DNA from: Swingsia samuiensis
GTDB lineage: Bacteria > Pseudomonadota > Alphaproteobacteria > Acetobacterales > Acetobacteraceae
DNA: 64,000 bases
Direction: 5' to 3'
Assembly: GCF_006542355.1 (NCBI RefSeq)
Contig: NZ_CP038141.1
Location: 463,501-527,500 of the forward strand
This document shows positions 8,961 to 17,733 of this stretch, piece by piece. The position numbers were made by a program, and so were the translations under genes. Under the pieces are notes generated by a model that saw nothing but the letters and a program-made list of their open reading frames with translations, was not told the DNA's origin and did no database searches. Numbering within the stretch: the first letter of the stretch is position 1; each line of letters starts with the position of its first letter.

Positions 8961-9593
8961 TTATTTACCTGCTTCCCGCGCCAAGACACGCTGCACAGCA
9001 GGATCAGCCTCAAGCCGATCATGAAGAGCTTTAACATTAGGCCACGAGGAAATACCACCCTCTAGAATTTTATCTGCCCAGCGAATCATGGGGAAAGCAT
9101 ATGCATCCACCACAGACCTTACGCCTTTTCCTTCGCCCACAATCCATTCACGTCCAGCAAGATGTTTATCCAACACATCAAAACGTTTGCGGATCATGCT
9201 ATGAGCAGCTTCTAAAACCTTTTTCTTGGCCTCTTCACTTGGATCTGTCGTATAGCGTTGAGGGAAATAAACCGGCCAGAATGCAGGGTGAACATCAGCT
9301 CCAAAGAACGAAGACCATTGCTGTGCTTTCCCACGTTCTTTTACCGATTTTCCACCAGAAAGATTAGCTTCTGGATGTTTATTCGATAGGTAATCTAAAA
9401 TAGCACCGGCTTGTGTTAATAACCAACCGTCATCCTCTTTTAATGCAGGAACAGCACCTGTTGGGTTAACAGCCAGCAACTCTGGAGAGCCAAACTTCAC
9501 TTTGACTGCTTCATATGGAGCGCCAATCCATTCTAAAACAATATGAGGAGCAAGAGAGCAAGCACCGGGTGCATAATAAAGCGTTGTTGACAT
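8961..9593 (-). CDS. Glutathione S-transferase family protein
   Basis: The 210-residue protein has the N-terminal thioredoxin-like GSH domain starting TTLYYAPGACSLAPHIVLEW; the Cys-Ser pair in GACSLA marks the bacterial beta-class-like group. The cis-proline loop is in NPTGAVPALKEDDG, followed by an all-helical C-terminal domain. The ATG at 9593 is preceded by AAGG at the right spacing; an in-frame GTG-type extension of 20 residues has none. Cytosolic; the likely role is conjugation or reduction of electrophiles with glutathione. Followed closely by an FMN reductase gene. Confidence 0.88.
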   Translation of the reverse strand: MSTTLYYAPGACSLAPHIVLEWIGAPYEAVKVKFGSPELLAVNPTGAVPALKEDDGWLLTQAGAILDYLSNKHPEANLSGGKSVKERGKAQQWSSFFGADVHPAFWPVYFPQRYTTDPSEEAKKKVLEAAHSMIRKRFDVLDKHLAGREWIVGEGKGVRSVVDAYAFPMIRWADKILEGGISSWPNVKALHDRLEADPAVQRVLAREAGK

Positions 9594-9715
9594 TCTGAAT
9601 GCCTTTCTCTGTAAAATTTTATTTATGATAAAATAACACAGAGCTGCCGTCACGCCTGAAAATAAAACAATACATTCACAAAAAGTTTATAATTTGATAT
9701 TATTATTAAATAATA

Positions 9716-9749
9716 TAAGGTGCACCATTAAGTAAAAAGATGCACCTTA
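9716..9749 (-). terminator. Hairpin terminator downstream of pgk
   Basis: Perfect 9-bp stem TAAGGTGCA (9716-9724) / TGCACCTTA (9741-9749), 7 nt past the pgk stop. Read on the minus strand it runs into a T/A-rich stretch. Inferred end of the gap-pgk transcript. Confidence 0.6.
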
Positions 9750-9755
9750 CAAGTA

Positions 9756-10973
9756 TTAACCTAACCCCAATTCATGAGATGTAGCTTTTAATACCTCAAT
9801 CCCAGGCAATAACTTACCCTCTAACCACTCAAGGAAAGCACCACCTGCTGTAGAAACATAAGTCATTTGATGCACAACCCCTGCATGACGCAGAGCCGAC
9901 ACCGTATCACCACCACCAGCGATGGTTTTTAACTTGCCGTCTTTTGTCAAACGAGCTGCTTCTTGTGCAACCGCAACCGTAGCACGATCAAACGGCTCAA
10001 TTTCAAAAGCACCTAACGGACCATTCCAGACAAGTGTCTTTAACTTCGCAAGGTGTTGATTAATCAACTCAACCGTCTTTGGACCTGCATCCAAAACCAT
10101 TGTATCCGCTGGAATTTTATCAATCGGACATACATCCGATGCTGCACCCGCTTTAAATTCACGCGCTACAACAGCATCCACAGGCAACACAATTTCACAG
10201 CCCTTGTCTTTCGCAATCTGTGTAATCTTGCGTGCTGTGTCATGCATGTCAGCTTCTTGCAGGGATTTCCCTACATTTACACCATCAGCAGCCAAAAACG
10301 TATTGGCCATAGCACCTGTGATAAACAACACATCAACTTTTTCGATGACATTGCCGATCAGATCAAGCTTGGTCGAAATCTTGGCACCGCCAATGATCGC
10401 TCCCACTGGGCGCTCTGGATTTTCCAAAGCAGCAGAAAGTGCTGAAAGCTCAGCTTGCATCAAACGGCCTGCGAATGATGGCAAAAGACGTGCTACGCCT
10501 TCTGTAGAAGCATGTGCACGGTGAGCTGCTGAGAAAGCATCATCAACATACACATCACCAAGCTTGGCTAATGCTTTTGCAAATTCCGGATCATTCTTTT
10601 CTTCACCCGGATTGAAGCGCGTGTTTTCTAGAACCAGAATATCACCGTCTTTAAGAGCAGCGACCTCTGCTTCCACTTCACTTCCTTCACATGATGAAGC
10701 AAATTTTACTGAAGTGCCGAGAACTTCTCCCAGTCGCTCTGCGATCGGGCGCAGAGACATACTGGATACAACTTTCCCTTTCGGGCGATCAAAGTGGCTC
10801 AAAACAATGACGCGAGCGCCCTTATCAGCCAATTCTTTAATCGTTGGAGCCACGCGCTCAATGCGTGTGGTGTCAGAAATGACACCATTTTGCATTGGCA
10901 CGTTCAAATCAGCCCGAAGCAATACACGTTTACCGCGTGCTTCAAGGTTATCAAGCGTGCGGAAAGAAGACAT
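9756..10973 (-). CDS. pgk: Phosphoglycerate kinase
   Basis: Converts 1,3-bisphosphoglycerate and ADP to 3-phosphoglycerate and ATP. At 405 residues it has the usual bacterial length: N-domain substrate motif [11 protein letters not shown] (about 20-30), hinge region, and C-domain nucleotide motifs including WNGPLGAFE and GGGDTVSAL (353-361). It starts 2 nt after the gap stop, a normal glycolytic gap-pgk operon. In acetic acid bacteria with an incomplete upper Embden-Meyerhof pathway it mainly serves the lower glycolytic segment and gluconeogenesis. Confidence 0.97.
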   Translation of the reverse strand: MSSFRTLDNLEARGKRVLLRADLNVPMQNGVISDTTRIERVAPTIKELADKGARVIVLSHFDRPKGKVVSSMSLRPIAERLGEVLGTSVKFASSCEGSEVEAEVAALKDGDILVLENTRFNPGEEKNDPEFAKALAKLGDVYVDDAFSAAHRAHASTEGVARLLPSFAGRLMQAELSALSAALENPERPVGAIIGGAKISTKLDLIGNVIEKVDVLFITGAMANTFLAADGVNVGKSLQEADMHDTARKITQIAKDKGCEIVLPVDAVVAREFKAGAASDVCPIDKIPADTMVLDAGPKTVELINQHLAKLKTLVWNGPLGAFEIEPFDRATVAVAQEAARLTKDGKLKTIAGGGDTVSALRHAGVVHQMTYVSTAGGAFLEWLEGKLLPGIEVLKATSHELGLG

Positions 10974-10975
10974 TT

Positions 10976-11998
10976 TTAGAGGTTCCCGAAAGCAACAGCT
11001 GTATCGGCCATACGGTTAGAGAAGCCCCACTCGTTATCATACCATGAGCAAACACGAACCATCTTACCGCCATCAATAAGAGCTGTCTGTGTCGCATCAA
11101 AGGTTGAAGATGCCGCGTTATGAATAAAGTCCGTGCTCACTAAAGCTTCTGTCGTATAGTCAAGAATACCTTTAAGCTTCTTCGTTTCAGAAGCTGCACG
11201 CAATGCTTCATTCACCTCTTCAACAGAAGATGGGATCTTCTTTGGTACAAAATCAAATGAAACCAAAGAAACATCTGGCGTAGGAACACGAATTGATGTT
11301 CCGTCCATCTTTCCTTTTAGATGAGGAAGAACCAACCCAATCGCCCGTGCTGCACCTGTAGACGTTGGAATAATATTTAACGCTGCTGCGCGTGCACGGC
11401 GTGGGTCTTTATGAAGAGTATCAACTGTTCTTTGATCACCCGTGTAAGAGTGAACCGTGACCATATAACCGTGCTCAATTCCAAAAGCTTCATCGAGAAC
11501 ATAAGCAATTGGTGCCAAGCAGTTTGTTGTACATGAAGCGTTGGAAATAATCTTCATGTCTGGTTTGAGAATGTCTTGGTTCACACCATAAACAATCGTT
11601 GCATCTGCATCGTTAGATGGAGCAGATACGATCACGCGTTTTGCACCAGCTTTAAGAAGAGCAGAAGCTTTGTCACGTGCAGTGAAAAGGCCTGTGCACT
11701 CAAGAGCAACATCTACGCCTTGGAATGGAACTTTCTCAGGATCACGTTCTGAAGAAACTTTAATTGGTCCGTATGTACGACCATTCGCTTCAATAATTAA
11801 AGAGCTACCTTCTGTGCGCACTTTGCCAGGCAATGCTCTATGAACACTATCATAGGCAAGAAGGTGAGCATTAACTTCCACTGAACCGAGGTCATTAATG
11901 GCAACAACTTCGATGTCGGAGCGCCCGCTTTCAATAATTGCTCGTAATACGAGACGTCCGATACGGCCGAAACCGTTAATAGCGACTTTTACTGCCAT
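10976..11998 (-). CDS. gap: Glyceraldehyde-3-phosphate dehydrogenase, type I
   Basis: Phosphorylating GAPDH, 340 residues. It begins with the Rossmann motif INGFGRIGR, carries the active-site block [12 protein letters not shown] with catalytic C156, and has the typical [24 protein letters not shown] and WYDNEWGF segments. D36 in VVAIND at the end of the second strand suggests NAD preference. First gene of gap-pgk. A TTGATCAA palindrome lies about 80 nt upstream, in the shared region with the divergent lipoprotein gene. Confidence 0.97.
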   Translation of the reverse strand: MAVKVAINGFGRIGRLVLRAIIESGRSDIEVVAINDLGSVEVNAHLLAYDSVHRALPGKVRTEGSSLIIEANGRTYGPIKVSSERDPEKVPFQGVDVALECTGLFTARDKASALLKAGAKRVIVSAPSNDADATIVYGVNQDILKPDMKIISNASCTTNCLAPIAYVLDEAFGIEHGYMVTVHSYTGDQRTVDTLHKDPRRARAAALNIIPTSTGAARAIGLVLPHLKGKMDGTSIRVPTPDVSLVSFDFVPKKIPSSVEEVNEALRAASETKKLKGILDYTTEALVSTDFIHNAASSTFDATQTALIDGGKMVRVCSWYDNEWGFSNRMADTAVAFGNL

Positions 11999-12078
11999 GT
12001 CTGCCTACTCCGCTTAAATGACGAACACCGTTACCCATAGCACTCTTCTCAAAAAGCAACAGGGGATAAAACAAAGAT

Positions 12079-12086
12079 TTGATCAA
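12079..12086. promoter_or_regulatory. TTGATCAA palindrome in the gap/lipoprotein divergent region
   Basis: One copy of the 8-bp palindrome that also occurs twice upstream of adhA and twice upstream of the MFS gene. It lies in the 191-bp intergenic region between two divergent genes. The role as an operator is inferred only from recurrence. Confidence 0.3.
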
Positions 12087-12189
12087 CTTGCACTGGCAAC
12101 CTTGTCAAAACTTCTCATTCCTGCGATTTTCCTATTAAAACTTCTTTAAACTGATCATTCGACCGCACCACTATCGACTACGAGGCTCC

Positions 12190-12648
12190 ATGAACTCTCG
12201 CCTTTACCCGCTGGCAACAGCACTTTTGCTTGCATCGACTCCTTTTATTACTGGGTGCAATCTCGTTGATCAGCGCACATTTAATCCCAATGCTGGAAAA
12301 CCGCCTCAACCCTACATTCCACCCGCACCTCCCGCACCTCCTGCCAAGCCTCCCTTCCTACGCATAGAAGCTGGCACCTCAGAGCATGACTACGCACCAA
12401 TTATTAAACGAGCCGTCAAAGCTGCCTTAGAGCGGAAAGAAAACGTTCTCTTCTTGGTTCAGGCCAGAGTCCCTGTGCAAGCTGATCCAGCAGCTCAAGC
12501 CAAAGCCCTCACACAAGCTACTCAATTCGAGCTTGAGCCTGTTGCACATCAGATCAATGCAGCGGGAGCGCAACCTATTCAGATTGAAATGCAAGCGATT
12601 ACCGACCCTAATACCTCACATGATTTTATTCAGGTTGATCTTCGCTAA
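12190..12648 (+). CDS. Small proline-rich lipoprotein, function unknown
   Basis: 152 residues. A signal peptide with the lipobox FITGC (cysteine at about residue 23) predicts an acylated lipoprotein. The mature part starts with a proline-rich linker (IPPAPPAPPAKPP, about 51-63), likely a spacer, followed by an alpha/beta region with GTSEHDYAPIIKRAVKAALERK and a C-terminus IEMQAITDPNTSHDFIQVDLR. No named family was recognised; the layout resembles small Acetobacteraceae outer-membrane lipoproteins. GAGG precedes the ATG. It is divergent from gap and ends in a strong hairpin. Confidence 0.75.
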   Translation: MNSRLYPLATALLLASTPFITGCNLVDQRTFNPNAGKPPQPYIPPAPPAPPAKPPFLRIEAGTSEHDYAPIIKRAVKAALERKENVLFLVQARVPVQADPAAQAKALTQATQFELEPVAHQINAAGAQPIQIEMQAITDPNTSHDFIQVDLR

Positions 12649-12681
12649 AACTGAATTATTATTCGCATAAAATACAACAAG

Positions 12682-12726
12682 GCTTGCTCTTACTTATCTT
12701 TAACAAAGTAATGAGCAGGCTTTATT
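12682..12726. terminator. Bidirectional terminator between lipoprotein and XseA-like genes
   Basis: Two stacked stems: GCTTGCTC (12682-12689) with GAGCAGGC (12713-12720), one G-T pair, and inside it TTACTT with AAGTAA. The plus strand continues TTTATTA. It lies between convergent stops at 12648 and 12734. Confidence 0.7.
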
Positions 12727-12733
12727 ACTTGAA

Positions 12734-13783
12734 CTATAAAATCTTTTGCAAAATCAAACACAAAATGCAGCCCAATACTAATGATATAAGGGCTATCTTT
12801 ATATATCGTCCCCATGGCTGGACCACTGGCTGAGAAGCGACTGTTACACTCTCTCTTAATGCTGCTATTTCTTCTGCTTGATCACGGGCTTCTTCTTGCC
12901 GCTGCCAGATCCGGCCACTCATACGCCGAATATAATGCCCCGCATCTGCAGGCGTTGTAGCGGAATAATCAACTACACGTTCTGCCAGAGTACGATTAGC
13001 ACTATGCCCCAATCCCAAAATACGGTGCGCTGGGCACGAAGCAAGCGCCGTCAAAACTTCAGGTTGCTCAAAAACAACAAACTCTGATGCATCTCCTCCC
13101 CCGCGAATAATCACCAAAAGATTTTCACGGCATGATGCAACAGCATCTGCGATACGCTGGGGATCATTCATAGGAACACCGAGTGCTCTCACCCGATCCG
13201 AACGCCAAACCCCTCCTAACGCTTGTAGAAAATCCTCTACAACCAAAGCATTCGATGCAGCAGAATGAATTAAAAATATCTTTGGATCGCGCACTTCTGG
13301 ATAAGCATGAAACTCCGTTTTTAACTCACGCAAAAAATCCAGCGCTAATGTTTCATCTCTCTTTTTCTTTACATAACCAGCTTCATAAGCCTCAAGATGA
13401 AACACCTCAAAACGTAAAACAATATTTCCACGGCTATTTCTGGCTTTTAACGCCCCAATGACACGTACATGATCCCCAGAACGAATATCCGCTCCACTCA
13501 CCAAGGATTTGTTGACCTCCAAAGGAACAGAAACGCCTGTTTTGTGATCAATCAAAGGGAGCTGATAATATTTGCGATATGTATTGGGAACGATTTCACC
13601 AATCTGGCCCGACACAGCTAACGGAAACTTCCACTCATCAAAATGCATACACATTTCATCAAGACGAGCAGAAAAAAGCTCCTGCACCTGCTCTGGTGTC
13701 AGTACAGGCATAGAGGCGGAATCTTCATGCATTCCAGCCGAATCAGAACGGTAGCGTCGAGGAAAAGCGTCCATGCCCATCAT
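12734..13783 (-). CDS. Exonuclease VII large-subunit-like protein with C-terminal membrane anchor
   Basis: The order of parts matches XseA in shortened form: an OB-like N-domain (about residues 50-130; VSGQIGEIVPN is the start of the beta-barrel), a catalytic-type domain (about 165-285) with IIRGGGDASEF and ILGLGHSANRTLAERVVDYSATTPADAG, then only a short charged helix instead of the long coiled coil, and a hydrophobic segment (about 327-347, IALISLVLGCILCLILQKI) that predicts a tail anchor. The conserved GH is kept, but where classical XseA reads GHETD this protein reads GHSAN. About 350 residues against 450-plus for XseA. No xseB lies near. A start at 13783 is chosen among several close ATGs; no clear ribosome site. 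Nuclease activity is doubtful. Confidence 0.65.
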   Translation of the reverse strand: MMGMDAFPRRYRSDSAGMHEDSASMPVLTPEQVQELFSARLDEMCMHFDEWKFPLAVSGQIGEIVPNTYRKYYQLPLIDHKTGVSVPLEVNKSLVSGADIRSGDHVRVIGALKARNSRGNIVLRFEVFHLEAYEAGYVKKKRDETLALDFLRELKTEFHAYPEVRDPKIFLIHSAASNALVVEDFLQALGGVWRSDRVRALGVPMNDPQRIADAVASCRENLLVIIRGGGDASEFVVFEQPEVLTALASCPAHRILGLGHSANRTLAERVVDYSATTPADAGHYIRRMSGRIWQRQEEARDQAEEIAALRESVTVASQPVVQPWGRYIKIALISLVLGCILCLILQKIL

Positions 13784-13862
13784 ATACAAGAAAAGAACGA
13801 ATGTTCTTAAAGGTTAATTTATAAAAACTCTTAACACTTTATATTTCTGCAAAGGGATTTAA

Positions 13863-14267
13863 ATGTCTAATGATTCTATTGAGGCTATTTTAAAAAGGCT
13901 CAAACAATCTCACTTCCGCGCCCGGTTTCATCTGGACGATTTATCCAGAAAGTATATCAACCAAAACGGCCTGCCTGTTATTTTAGACCAAGGCAAAGAA
14001 TTTCTGAATAAGCGCCTCGCCCCTGCTTTCCCACCCAAAGATGGAAAACAAACGCCCATGCGAGGGCACCCTATTTTCATCGCTCAGCATGCCACAGCAT
14101 CCTGTTGCCGTTCTTGCCTCTATAAATGGCACAATATTGAAAAAAGCCGCTCATTAACTGAAAATGAAAAAGCCCGGATAATTGACATTATCCGGGCTTG
14201 GATCATTGAAGATTATGGAGAGAATCCACCCTCTTCACCAGCTCAAGAAGCTTTTTTCTTCTTCTGA
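13863..14267 (+). CDS. DUF4186 family protein
   Basis: 134 residues matching the DUF4186 family: RFRARFHL-like start (SHFRARFHLDDLSRKYI), the KRLAPAFPPKDGKQTPMRGHPIFIAQHATASCCRSCLYKWH core and a C-terminal helix ending in IIRAWI. The HATASCC-x-x-C-x-x-x-WH arrangement suggests a metal or nucleic-acid site, but the family's function is not established. AAAGGGA precedes the ATG. The last 25 nt overlap the 3' end of the convergent permease gene, and the C-terminal coding region contains the permease's terminator hairpin. The C-terminal FFFF tail is an effect of that overlap. Confidence 0.85.
   Translation: MSNDSIEAILKRLKQSHFRARFHLDDLSRKYINQNGLPVILDQGKEFLNKRLAPAFPPKDGKQTPMRGHPIFIAQHATASCCRSCLYKWHNIEKSRSLTENEKARIIDIIRAWIIEDYGENPPSSPAQEAFFFF
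14160..14199 (-). terminator. Intrinsic terminator for the permease inside the DUF4186 coding sequence
   Basis: Perfect 13-bp stem AAGCCCGGATAAT (14170-14182) / ATTATCCGGGCTT (14187-14199) with a 4-nt loop. On the minus strand the stem is followed by TTTCATTTTC, and it lies 44 nt past the permease stop at 14243. It is translated in the opposite gene as KARIIDIIRAW. Confidence 0.8.
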
Positions 14268-15577
14268 GAAGGTGGCTTACTTTCACGAGGGATAAACCGT
14301 TCAGCAAGCATTGTGATCACAATCGCACCAACTGCCATCTCAATTTGAGAACGCGTTTCTGCATGGATACACATACCAAAGATGGAAACACCAATCAGAA
14401 GCAATGCTAAATAAGCACCTGCTGGTTTTTCTGGAACAACCTTCAAGCGACCAATAATAAGCAGCGAGTTGTAGAACAACATAAAGCCACCCGTTAAGCT
14501 CAACAGGATAGAGAAGACCGTATCTGGAGATGCATAAGCTGTAAGAGCAACCAAAACAGCCACACCAACACTCATCAACAATGCACGTCGTGGCAACTGA
14601 GTTTTAGGATCAATCGCCAAGAAGAAAGCAGGCCCTTCCTTATGGTCAGCAAGCTCATACAAAATACGTGATGTGACAAAGATACCAGAGTTCAAGCTTG
14701 ATAGAGCTGCCGTCAAAATGACGATCATCATTGACGTTTCAGCAAATGGTACGTGATATTTTTTCAGTACCAACAAGAATGGTGAGTGACCAGAAACAAC
14801 ACTTGTCCAAGGGACAAGACACAGAATCAAGCTGATTGAAACGATATAAAACAGCCCCAGACGCATTGGAATCGTTTTTGTCGCACGTGAAATGTTGTCT
14901 GTTGTGTCAGCACTTTCCACAGCAGCCACTGTTGCAATTTCACTTCCACCCATCGAGAACACGATTGTAGGAACAACAGCAAGAAGCGCCATCCAGCCAT
15001 GAGGGATAAGACCACCATGAGCAACCAAGTTTTCCTGAACTGGTGGAGCGCGGAATCCAAGAGCCCAACCACAGATCACAATAAAAAGGATAATGGCAAC
15101 AACTTTTACGGTAGATAACCAGTATTCAAATTCCCCGTAACCTTTAACGGAGAATAGGTTAACACCCGTCATAACACCTAAGATGAGCAACTCAACCCCG
15201 ACATAAGGCAGGGGAAGGTAATCTGCAATCATATTGGTGACCGCAATGGTTTCTGCACCAATCACGATGACCCACGTAATCCAGTAAATCCACCCTGTAA
15301 CAAACGCTACGCGCTCACCCAGAGCATAACGGATCTGCCCCAAAAAGGACTTATCGCCCGGAACTTTGATGGCGAGATCACGCAGCATCATGTTAACAAG
15401 CCAAATAAGTGTCCCTGCAAGAACATAGGACACAATAACGGCAGGCCCTGCCATATGTATGGCTGCTGAAGCTCCGATAAACAACCCGGCTCCGATCGCA
15501 CCACCCAGCGCAATCATCACAACGTGTCGAGTGTCAAGACTTTCAGCTAGTTGATCAGATTGATCAGATTGAGACAT
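14243..15577 (-). CDS. Amino-acid permease, APC superfamily (AAT family)
   Basis: A 444-residue inner-membrane carrier with about 12 hydrophobic segments. The N-terminal signature GGAIGAGLFIGASAAI is the unwound helix-1 substrate site of amino acid-polyamine-cation transporters, and FSMGGSEIATVAAVES followed by RATKTIPMRLGLFY is typical of AroP/ProY/GabP-like proton symporters. The substrate cannot be fixed. Upstream lies the long 555-bp intergenic region, so it is likely monocistronic; its terminator is embedded in the convergent DUF4186 gene. Confidence 0.9.
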   Translation of the reverse strand: MSQSDQSDQLAESLDTRHVVMIALGGAIGAGLFIGASAAIHMAGPAVIVSYVLAGTLIWLVNMMLRDLAIKVPGDKSFLGQIRYALGERVAFVTGWIYWITWVIVIGAETIAVTNMIADYLPLPYVGVELLILGVMTGVNLFSVKGYGEFEYWLSTVKVVAIILFIVICGWALGFRAPPVQENLVAHGGLIPHGWMALLAVVPTIVFSMGGSEIATVAAVESADTTDNISRATKTIPMRLGLFYIVSISLILCLVPWTSVVSGHSPFLLVLKKYHVPFAETSMMIVILTAALSSLNSGIFVTSRILYELADHKEGPAFFLAIDPKTQLPRRALLMSVGVAVLVALTAYASPDTVFSILLSLTGGFMLFYNSLLIIGRLKVVPEKPAGAYLALLLIGVSIFGMCIHAETRSQIEMAVGAIVITMLAERFIPRESKPPSQKKKKAS

Positions 15578-16132
15578 TAAGCTTCCTAGCCCCCATTAAA
15601 ATTACGAACAGAAAACCACCACTGAGCACTCTACCCCTGTCCTCCACATTCCACCTTACGTCTTATCAGCTAACGTTCCATGAAATAGAAAAGACAGGCC
15701 TCCCTCATTCTTGCGATATTTTCGTAAGCTTTCATGCCCAACCATACCCTTGAGAAAATTAAGGGTGCTATTGTTTGACTTCAAAATGAAATCTTTCAGA
15801 TCATCAATGTGTTCTGAAGCATGAGCGGAACGAATCATACATAGCAAAACTCCTGCTATGCCTATCTTCTATCCACTTTTTACCAACGAATATTCTGCGA
15901 CAAAAAAACTTATCGTTCTAAGCTTATTTGAGAATGGGCATCCTTATCTCTAAAGAACCTACAGAATGGTATAACCGTTTCATTCTTTGTTAGATTATAT
16001 GTTATATTACCGTTTGGCAATATAAAAAACAATTCCACATTCAAAAAGAAATAATCTTTCCTAGCCAAGGTTCTAGAAAAGATCTTCCTTTTTTAGAGGC
16101 AGAATACAGCTTTGACGTAAAACATTATTCAG
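15578..16132. other. 555-bp intergenic region, no confident gene except one weak small frame
   Basis: AT-rich stretch upstream of the permease and downstream of the ArsC-like gene. It holds one small minus-strand reading frame with a good ribosome site (listed separately), a short ACCCTT/AAGGGT inverted repeat inside that frame, and an imperfect CTAAAAAAG/CTTTTCTAG repeat near 16071-16094 that could end the ArsC-like transcript. No tRNA, repeat array or known riboswitch was recognised. Confidence 0.5.
15656..15847 (-). CDS. Possible 63-residue small protein
   Basis: A short frame starting MLCMIRSAHASEHIDDLKDF, with AGGAG 7 nt before the ATG at 15847. There is no recognisable domain, no signal peptide or membrane segment, and a basic centre (ESLRKYRKNEGG). 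The only support is the strong ribosome-binding site and the otherwise empty 555-bp gap. It could equally be chance or a decayed gene. Confidence 0.3.
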   Translation of the reverse strand: MLCMIRSAHASEHIDDLKDFILKSNNSTLNFLKGMVGHESLRKYRKNEGGLSFLFHGTLADKT

Positions 16133-16486
16133 CTAAAAAAGTTTCTTATATTCTTCTTCTTTAAAGCCAATACTTAATATTTTACCCCCCTGCGCAACCA
16201 CAGGGCGTTTAATTAACGATGGATGTTGCTCCATCAAAGAAATTGCCTTTTCTTGGGTTAATTCTTCTTTATCTTCCTGAGGCAATCGCCGGAAGGTTGT
16301 TCCCGCTTTATTCAACAAAACCGTCCAATCAACCTGTCCCGCCCACTCCCTCAGGGTTTCCTCAGAAATATTCAATTTTTTATAGTCATGGAAATCATAC
16401 GCAACATTATGTTGATCCAGCCAAACCATAGCCTTCTTCATCGTGTTGCAATTCTTAATGCCATAAATAGTCAGCATTTTATCCAT
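16133..16486 (-). CDS. ArsC/Spx-like reductase family protein (YffB type)
   Basis: About 117 residues with the thioredoxin-like fold of the ArsC family: LTIYGIKNCNTMKKAMVWLDQHNVAYDFHDYKK, where a single cysteine follows the first strand (no CxxC), then RPVVAQGGKILSIGFKEEEYKKLF with the cis-proline RPV. This is the YffB/'ArsC family reductase' group, thought to be a GSH-dependent thiol reductase; a true arsenate reductase is unlikely because the catalytic HCGTS-type context is absent. The ATG at 16486 gives good spacing from AGGGGAG; 16492 and 16474 are alternatives. It begins 13 nt (6-7 nt with the upstream start) after the MFS gene, in one operon. Confidence 0.8.
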   Translation of the reverse strand: MDKMLTIYGIKNCNTMKKAMVWLDQHNVAYDFHDYKKLNISEETLREWAGQVDWTVLLNKAGTTFRRLPQEDKEELTQEKAISLMEQHPSLIKRPVVAQGGKILSIGFKEEEYKKLF

Positions 16487-16498
16487 CCCCATTCTCCC

Positions 16499-17719
16499 CT
16501 AATGCATCACATGATCCGTCGTCTCGGACCCTGAGCTCAACACGCGAGGAAATGCTCCTGAACTCGATAGAGCCAAAATAAGACCACTCAAGACCGTAAT
16601 AATGGCAAACGGCGTTAATCCCTTAAACCCAACATATGTTAGAACTTGCCCCCCAACAGCAGACCCTAATAAAATCCCAACATTGCTCGCCGCATTAATC
16701 GCGGCACCGGCCACATCTGGGCGCGTTGCTTGCGCTCTTATTGCCCCAGACATGACAAAAGGAATAATGGAGGTGTAACCAATACACCAAACAGACACTG
16801 CCGCTACGGACACCCATCCTGAAAGAATATGGCCATACATTAGGCCCATCCCGACGAGCATAGCCATGCCGCTTACAAAAACACCACCCGCTGGCCAACG
16901 ATCTACAACCTGCCCTGCACCCCAAAGGCCCAAAATGCTCAGAGCGCCGCTCACCAACAACGCCACGCTGATTAAATTGGATGGCAATCCATGATCCAGC
17001 AAAAGTGGGGCTACATAGGTGTATAAAAGATTATGACCAAGGAAAAAGATCGCATCAACAGCCGTCACAATAAGGAAAAGCCGCATCGCTTTTGGTGATC
17101 GAATGGCCGGGATTGCATTATTCGCCGTGCTTGAGTTCGCAACAGCTGGCAAGAAAAATGCTATACACACAGTTAAAACAAGTGCTAGCCCCGTGATCAG
17201 CAACATAGCGATCCGCCAACCACAATAATGCCCTATCGCCGCCGCTCCCGGAACACCTAAAATCGCCCCTAACGAAGTCCCCCCATAGACGAAAGAAATA
17301 GCCCTTCCCGTCATATGAGCAGGCACTAGCTTAGCTGCATAAGCAGCACAGATTGACATTAATACCGCATGGGAGAGCCCTCCAATCATACGGCCCATGC
17401 ACATTACAGCAAAGCTTGGTGCAACCGTCACGATCAGATTAGAAACAACATACCCCGAAAGGGCATATATCATGAGCCGCTTACGGTCTATTTTCCCTGT
17501 TAAAATGGTAAGGGGAACAGCTCCCAAGGCCACCATCAATGCAAAAGCACTGACCGATAGCCCTGCCTCCCCTTCGGGGATATCAAAAGCATGAGCAATA
17601 TTAATCAATAGCCCCACGGGGGCAACTTCACTCGTTAGCGCCGTAAAAGTACATACGAACAGCGCGCACAAACCAATAATGGCTTGCCTCTGAAGGTTCT
17701 TGAAAAGCATAAATCCCAT
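16499..17719 (-). CDS. MFS transporter (AraJ/SotB-like efflux type)
   Basis: 406 residues, about 12 membrane helices. The Gly-rich helix 2-3 loop GKIDRKRLMIYALSGYVVSN and PVGLLINIAHAFDIPEGEAGLSVSAFALMVALGA resemble the sugar/arabinose efflux (DHA1) group of the major facilitator superfamily. Substrate unknown. Upstream of the start lies a cluster of four GATC-centred sites, including two TTGATCAA palindromes, that could be operators. First gene before the ArsC-like gene. Confidence 0.87.
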   Translation of the reverse strand: MGFMLFKNLQRQAIIGLCALFVCTFTALTSEVAPVGLLINIAHAFDIPEGEAGLSVSAFALMVALGAVPLTILTGKIDRKRLMIYALSGYVVSNLIVTVAPSFAVMCMGRMIGGLSHAVLMSICAAYAAKLVPAHMTGRAISFVYGGTSLGAILGVPGAAAIGHYCGWRIAMLLITGLALVLTVCIAFFLPAVANSSTANNAIPAIRSPKAMRLFLIVTAVDAIFFLGHNLLYTYVAPLLLDHGLPSNLISVALLVSGALSILGLWGAGQVVDRWPAGGVFVSGMAMLVGMGLMYGHILSGWVSVAAVSVWCIGYTSIIPFVMSGAIRAQATRPDVAGAAINAASNVGILLGSAVGGQVLTYVGFKGLTPFAIITVLSGLILALSSSGAFPRVLSSGSETTDHVMH

Positions 17720-17733
17720 TCAAAAATGACCTT

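Noticed and set aside
10564-11019. 151-residue plus-strand open frame opposite pgk
   Set aside because: Antisense to conserved pgk codons, composition is Ser/Arg-rich as expected of a shadow frame, no homology recognised.
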